A stretch of DNA of 64,000 bases from Fictibacillus nanhaiensis (GTDB lineage: Bacteria > Bacillota > Bacilli > Bacillales > Fictibacillaceae). The stretch is taken from positions 434,001 through 498,000 of the forward strand of contig NZ_JAHVJO010000002.1 in NCBI RefSeq assembly GCF_019801215.1. The letters are read 5' to 3'. Numbering within the stretch: the first letter of the stretch is position 1; every line of letters starts with the position of its first letter. This document shows, piece by piece, positions 60,835 to 64,000 of this stretch. The notes beneath the pieces were generated by a model. The model ran no database searches and had not been told where the DNA came from. It saw nothing but the letters and a program-made list of their open reading frames with translations. Made by a program: the position numbers and the translations under genes.

Positions 60835-60847
60835 TACAATTTTCCCC

Positions 60848-61477
60848 TTACATTCCTACACTTGTATTTTTATTTGATTTGGTACTCTTTTCTGTTACAT
60901 ATATATCTTCGCGCTTCAGTACCGTTATAGCTGTTTTGGAAAATATTTTAATATCAAGCCACCAAGAAAGGTGATCAATGTAGTAAATATCATTTTGAAT
61001 TCTTTCTTTCCACGGCACAGTATTTCTATAGTACGCCTGATTAAACCCCGTTACTCCAGGTCTAACTTCAAGCTTTCTTTCATCATTACCCTCATATAAC
61101 TCATGATGCTCTGGTAAGTCAGGTCTAGGACCAATAATACTCATATCACCCTTAATTATGTTTATAAGTTGAGGAGTTTCATCAAGACTTGTTTTACGGA
61201 TGAACTTTCCAATGGTTGTTAATCTAGGATCATCTTCTGCATTAAACGTTGAACCATCTTCATTTCTCAAATCAGGAGCATTCATTTTCATGGAACGGAA
61301 TTTATACATTTTAAATATTTTTCCATATTTTCCGAGTCGTGGTGCATTATAAAAAATTGAGCCTTTGTCTTGAAAGTAAATAATTGACCCTACAATAACT
61401 AGAATAATAAACCAGAATGGTAGGGCTATTAAAGCTAGCATTAAATCAAATACTCTTTTAAAGAAATGCTTATACAT
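60848..61477 (-). CDS. Polyprenyl-phosphate sugar-1-phosphate transferase (initiating)
   Basis: I start at the ATG at 61477 (GGTGGG upstream), overlapping the aminotransferase stop by 8 nt. The 209-residue protein is of the short PglC/EpsL/WecA-like monotopic type: one N-terminal membrane segment (about 10-33), then 'KMYKFRSMKMNAPD', 'LTTIGKFIRKTSLDETPQLINIIKGDMSIIGPRPDL' (in pieces: KTSLDETPQL, SIIGPRPDLP) and 'RPGVTGFNQ'. It transfers the first sugar phosphate to undecaprenyl phosphate. The DE motif (SLDETPQL) is the catalytic dyad. Confidence 0.92.
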   Translation of the reverse strand: MYKHFFKRVFDLMLALIALPFWFIILVIVGSIIYFQDKGSIFYNAPRLGKYGKIFKMYKFRSMKMNAPDLRNEDGSTFNAEDDPRLTTIGKFIRKTSLDETPQLINIIKGDMSIIGPRPDLPEHHELYEGNDERKLEVRPGVTGFNQAYYRNTVPWKERIQNDIYYIDHLSWWLDIKIFSKTAITVLKREDIYVTEKSTKSNKNTSVGM

Positions 61478-62708
61478 CTTGCAACCCACCTATAACTTCA
61501 TTTAATGCTTTTTTCATATTTCCAGTCACGTACTCGACATCTTCATTAGTCAACAAAGTATGAAGAGGAAGCGTAATTTCATTAACATACTGCTTATAAG
61601 CATTTGGATAATCCTTAATATTAAATCCTAGATCCTTATAGGCCGTAAACATTGGTAATGGCTTATAATGGACGTTACATGCAACACCCACTTCAGCCAT
61701 TTTAATAATAATTTCATTTCTCTTTTCTTCACTAATTCCAGGAATCCTAACTAAATAAAGATGGCCTGACGAGGCAAAGTCCTCACCATAATGCTGCAAG
61801 CTTTGAATACCTAATGGTCGAAGCGCTCTATCGTACATCTCAATAATCTCTCTACGTCTTTCTAGCAGACTTTCATATCTATCTAACTGTATTAAACCAA
61901 TACTGGCCATAATATCAGTCATATTGCACTTATAGGCTGGATAAACAATATCATATTCCCATGCACCTATCTGAGTTTTTGCTAGCGCATCTTTAGATTG
62001 ACCATGTAGGCTATATAGCATAAATTGCTTATAAAGCCAATCATCATCTAACCCACCATCATTTCGCCAGACAACAGCTCCACCTTCAGCCGTTGTAAAA
62101 TTCTTTACTGCATGGAAAGAGAAGCAAGTAAAATCCGCAACTTGCCCACATTTCATTCCTTGTCTCTCCGCTCCAAAAGCATGAGCAGCATCCGTCATAA
62201 TAATTATTCTATTAAATAAAGACTGAACTTCATTATTTGGCTTAAATAACTCTTTCTTATTTTCTACTATTTCAAAAATAGTATTGTAGTCGCACATCTT
62301 CCCGGCAATGTCTACAGGAATTATGGCTTTAGTTTTTTCAGTTATTGCGTCTGCTAATTTAGAGTAATCCATTTCAAATGAATCTTCGGCTGTATCAACT
62401 AATATTATTTTTGCCCCTACATGTTCTATAACAGAGGCAGATGCAGTATAGGTGTATGCAGAGGTAATGACTTCATCACCAGGTCGGATACCTAAAATCC
62501 GAAGTGTAAGCTCCATAGCAGCTGTTGCTGAATTCAAGCAAACAGCTTTGTTTGTCCCGACGTATTTAGCTATTCTTTTTTCAAGCTCTTTAGTTCTTGG
62601 TCCAGTTGTAATCCAACCCGACTTCATTGCTTTTACAACCTCTTCAATCTCCGCTTCTTGAATATCTGGTGGAGAGAATGAAATATTTCTTAAATACGTT
62701 TTAATCAT
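61470..62708 (-). CDS. DegT/DnrJ/EryC1/StrS aminotransferase
   Basis: A 412-residue PLP enzyme with 'SGWITTGPRTKELEKRIAKYVG', 'ATAAMELTLRILGIRPGDEVITSAYTYTASA' (in parts), 'IIMTDAAHAFGAE' and the PLP-binding lysine in 'CFSFHAVKNFTTAEGGAVV'. GCGAGGAAAA precedes the ATG. Such enzymes aminate the 4-keto group of a UDP-6-deoxyhexose, as PglE or EpsN do. It lies between the dehydratase gene at the window edge and the priming transferase, consistent with synthesis of a 4-amino sugar such as diNAcBac or an AAT-like residue. Confidence 0.92.
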   Translation of the reverse strand: MIKTYLRNISFSPPDIQEAEIEEVVKAMKSGWITTGPRTKELEKRIAKYVGTNKAVCLNSATAAMELTLRILGIRPGDEVITSAYTYTASASVIEHVGAKIILVDTAEDSFEMDYSKLADAITEKTKAIIPVDIAGKMCDYNTIFEIVENKKELFKPNNEVQSLFNRIIIMTDAAHAFGAERQGMKCGQVADFTCFSFHAVKNFTTAEGGAVVWRNDGGLDDDWLYKQFMLYSLHGQSKDALAKTQIGAWEYDIVYPAYKCNMTDIMASIGLIQLDRYESLLERRREIIEMYDRALRPLGIQSLQHYGEDFASSGHLYLVRIPGISEEKRNEIIIKMAEVGVACNVHYKPLPMFTAYKDLGFNIKDYPNAYKQYVNEITLPLHTLLTNEDVEYVTGNMKKALNEVIGGLQDV

Positions 62709-62954
62709 TTTAATTTTCCTCGCTTAATTTAAGTTAGTTTAGTTTGTTAGGACTTGACTGAAATCTGTTAAACCACTCTTCCAACCAACTACTGACCCAC
62801 TAAATTTAATCTACCTTAGATGCCTCATAAAAATTATTCTGTCCTTTAAGTTAATCAGAATATAGGTTTACAAAAAGATCACATTAATGGCGAGTTTCTA
62901 CTATTATATTTACTTGTTATTTTTAGCTCTTTGTAAATCACCTAACATACAAGC

Positions 62955-62976
62955 GGGTCCCTCACAAAAAGGACCC
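62955..62976. terminator. Short hairpin after the dehydratase gene
   Basis: GGGTCC / GGACCC with a 10-nt loop and no clear T run, 12 nt after the stop. It may be an attenuator or processing site rather than a full terminator, since co-directional genes follow. The rest of 62709-62987 shows nothing else. Confidence 0.5.
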
Positions 62977-62987
62977 TCCTTGTTTAT

Positions 62988-64000
62988 TTAATTCACATTC
63001 TTGACTAACAGCCGCTCTTTCTTATTTGCCAATCCCAAAACATACTGGGACAAATAATCACCATTAAACGACTGATGATTTTCTATAAGGTTAGCTACTC
63101 TCTCATAATCAAATTCCACAGTCTTTCCTATAAATATCTTTGGAAATACCTCTTTCTTATGAACCTCATTTTCTCCTAAGAGTTCTTCATACATCTTCTC
63201 TCCAGGTCGAATCCCAGCATACTTAATTCCAATTTCATCAAGGTTATAACCTGAAAGTTTAATAAGGTTCTTAGCAAGGTCTACAATCTTAACAGGTTCT
63301 CCCATGTCTAAAACAAAGATTTCCCCGCCTCGTGCTAACGCACCCGCTTGCATAACTAGTCGTGAAGCTTCTGGAATTGTCATGAAGTAACGAGTCATAT
63401 CTGGGTGTGTCACCGTAACTGGTCCACCGTTTTGAATCTGATTCTTAAATAGTGGAATAACTGAACCTCGGCTTCCTAATACGTTACCGAAACGTACGGC
63501 GACAAAGTTTGTTTGGCTTTCCTTGTCCAATTTTTGAATAACCATTTCAGCTATTCGTTTTGTTGATCCCATTACGTTTGTAGGATTAACCGCTTTATCA
63601 GAAGATACAAGGACGAAAGTTGTGACACCAAACATATCTGCTGCTTCAGCTACGTTCTTCGTACCAATTACATTGTTCTTAACGGCTTCTTTCGGGTTAT
63701 CCTCCATTAACGGAACATGCTTGTGTGCTGCTGCATGGTAGACAACGTCTGGTGCATGTACACTCATCACTTCAAAGATACGATCACGGTCTTGAATATC
63801 TGCAATAATAGGAATAATTTCAAAATCTTTACCGTGTTTGTTTTGAAGTTCCATATCAATTTGATAGATGGAGTTTTCACCATGACCTAACAATAGGAGC
63901 TTTTTTGGTTTGAATCTGCTCACCTGTCGGCAGATTTCTGAACCAATTGATCCACCAGCACCTGTAACCAATATTGTGTTTCCTGTCACTGTCTTTGAGA
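62988..64000 (-). CDS. UDP-sugar 4,6-dehydratase (EpsC/CapD/PglF type), partial
   Basis: The frame is open through the right edge; the first visible residues before the NAD motif are SKTV, so this is the C-terminal half of a long-type dehydratase of about 600 residues whose N-terminal membrane part is outside the window. Visible blocks are 'TILVTGAGGSIGSEICRQV', 'VVYHAAAHKHVPLME', 'FVLVSSDKAVNPTNVMGSTKRIAEMV' and 'VAVRFGNVLGSRGSVIPLF', the extended SDR pattern with the NVMGSTK variant. It makes UDP-4-keto-6-deoxy-GlcNAc for the aminotransferase that follows. A GTG at 63989 could mimic a start but is internal. Confidence 0.93.
   Translation of the reverse strand, partial: SKTVTGNTILVTGAGGSIGSEICRQVSRFKPKKLLLLGHGENSIYQIDMELQNKHGKDFEIIPIIADIQDRDRIFEVMSVHAPDVVYHAAAHKHVPLMEDNPKEAVKNNVIGTKNVAEAADMFGVTTFVLVSSDKAVNPTNVMGSTKRIAEMVIQKLDKESQTNFVAVRFGNVLGSRGSVIPLFKNQIQNGGPVTVTHPDMTRYFMTIPEASRLVMQAGALARGGEIFVLDMGEPVKIVDLAKNLIKLSGYNLDEIGIKYAGIRPGEKMYEELLGENEVHKKEVFPKIFIGKTVEFDYERVANLIENHQSFNGDYLSQYVLGLANKKERLLVKNVN

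Noticed and set aside
1-64000. rRNA and tRNA genes
   Set aside because: No conserved rRNA stretch or tRNA cloverleaf with GGTTCGA-type T-loop was found on reading both strands.

Overview
The window looks like a chromosomal segment of a low-to-moderate GC, endospore-former-type Firmicute of the Bacillaceae (a Bacillus/Fictibacillus-like organism). The support is: AGGAGG-type ribosome binding sites with frequent GTG/TTG starts; lipoproteins with a lipobox; Gram-positive families such as PssA, a PbuE-like purine exporter, DeoD, secreted subtilases, DUF4362 and DUF5412 proteins and an RRNPP (NprR-like) regulator; and B. subtilis-like gene partners. No rRNA, tRNA, insertion sequence, prophage or CRISPR array is visible.

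Layout. 1-8.9 kb: housekeeping and small accessory genes. These are the 3'-truncated end of a YihY-family membrane protein, a DUF4362-like lipoprotein, a secreted pyroglutamyl-peptidase-fold protein beside 5-oxoprolinase subunit PxpA, a coiled-coil protein built from eight 42-bp repeats, glycerate kinase, phosphatidylserine synthase, and small unknown proteins. 8.9-13.6 kb: a one-directional array of short accessory genes (lipoprotein, membrane proteins, DUF4304, DUF5412, histidine phosphatase). Copies of a roughly 50-90 bp hairpin-bearing repeat punctuate it, and several genes are truncated or frameshifted, so it resembles a decaying cassette array. 14.2-19.1 kb: an NprR-like regulator, then the FixABCX (EtfB-EtfA-FixC-FixX) electron-transfer operon. 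19.5-23.7 kb: two orphan peptide-type ABC permeases, then a purine pair (PbuE-like exporter and DeoD). 24-37 kb: two paralogous secreted subtilases around a small-exported-protein/ABC-transporter operon, a TrmB-type regulator, an O-antigen-ligase-like protein and a secreted PPC-repeat protein. 37.5-48.1 kb: a BCCT transporter and six catabolic enzymes (Fe-alcohol dehydrogenase, Zn-alcohol dehydrogenase, two aldehyde dehydrogenases, an aspartase/fumarase-superfamily lyase, a mandelate-racemase-type dehydratase), with a divergent AraC regulator. 48.3-64 kb: a Wzx/Wzy-type surface-polysaccharide cluster read on the minus strand, ending in decayed ugd and UDP-glucuronate-epimerase genes and starting with an EpsC/CapD-type dehydratase cut by the window edge.

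How the genes work together. The polysaccharide cluster contains dehydratase, aminotransferase, acetyltransferase and priming-transferase genes for a first amino-sugar. It also holds a FnlA/CapE-type dehydratase, an RmlD-type reductase and a 2-epimerase for an N-acetyl-6-deoxy-L-hexosamine, plus three glycosyltransferases, a flippase and a polymerase. The catabolic cluster looks like import of an organic solute followed by alcohol-to-acid oxidation and dehydration, and its substrate cannot be assigned from sequence. The strongest unexplained signal is a 16-bp palindrome, TTAAACRNNYGTTTAA, present six times between 4.0 and 39.2 kb. Three copies lie 17-20 nt upstream of a start codon (pxpA, fixC, BCCT transporter), and none occurs in the polysaccharide cluster.
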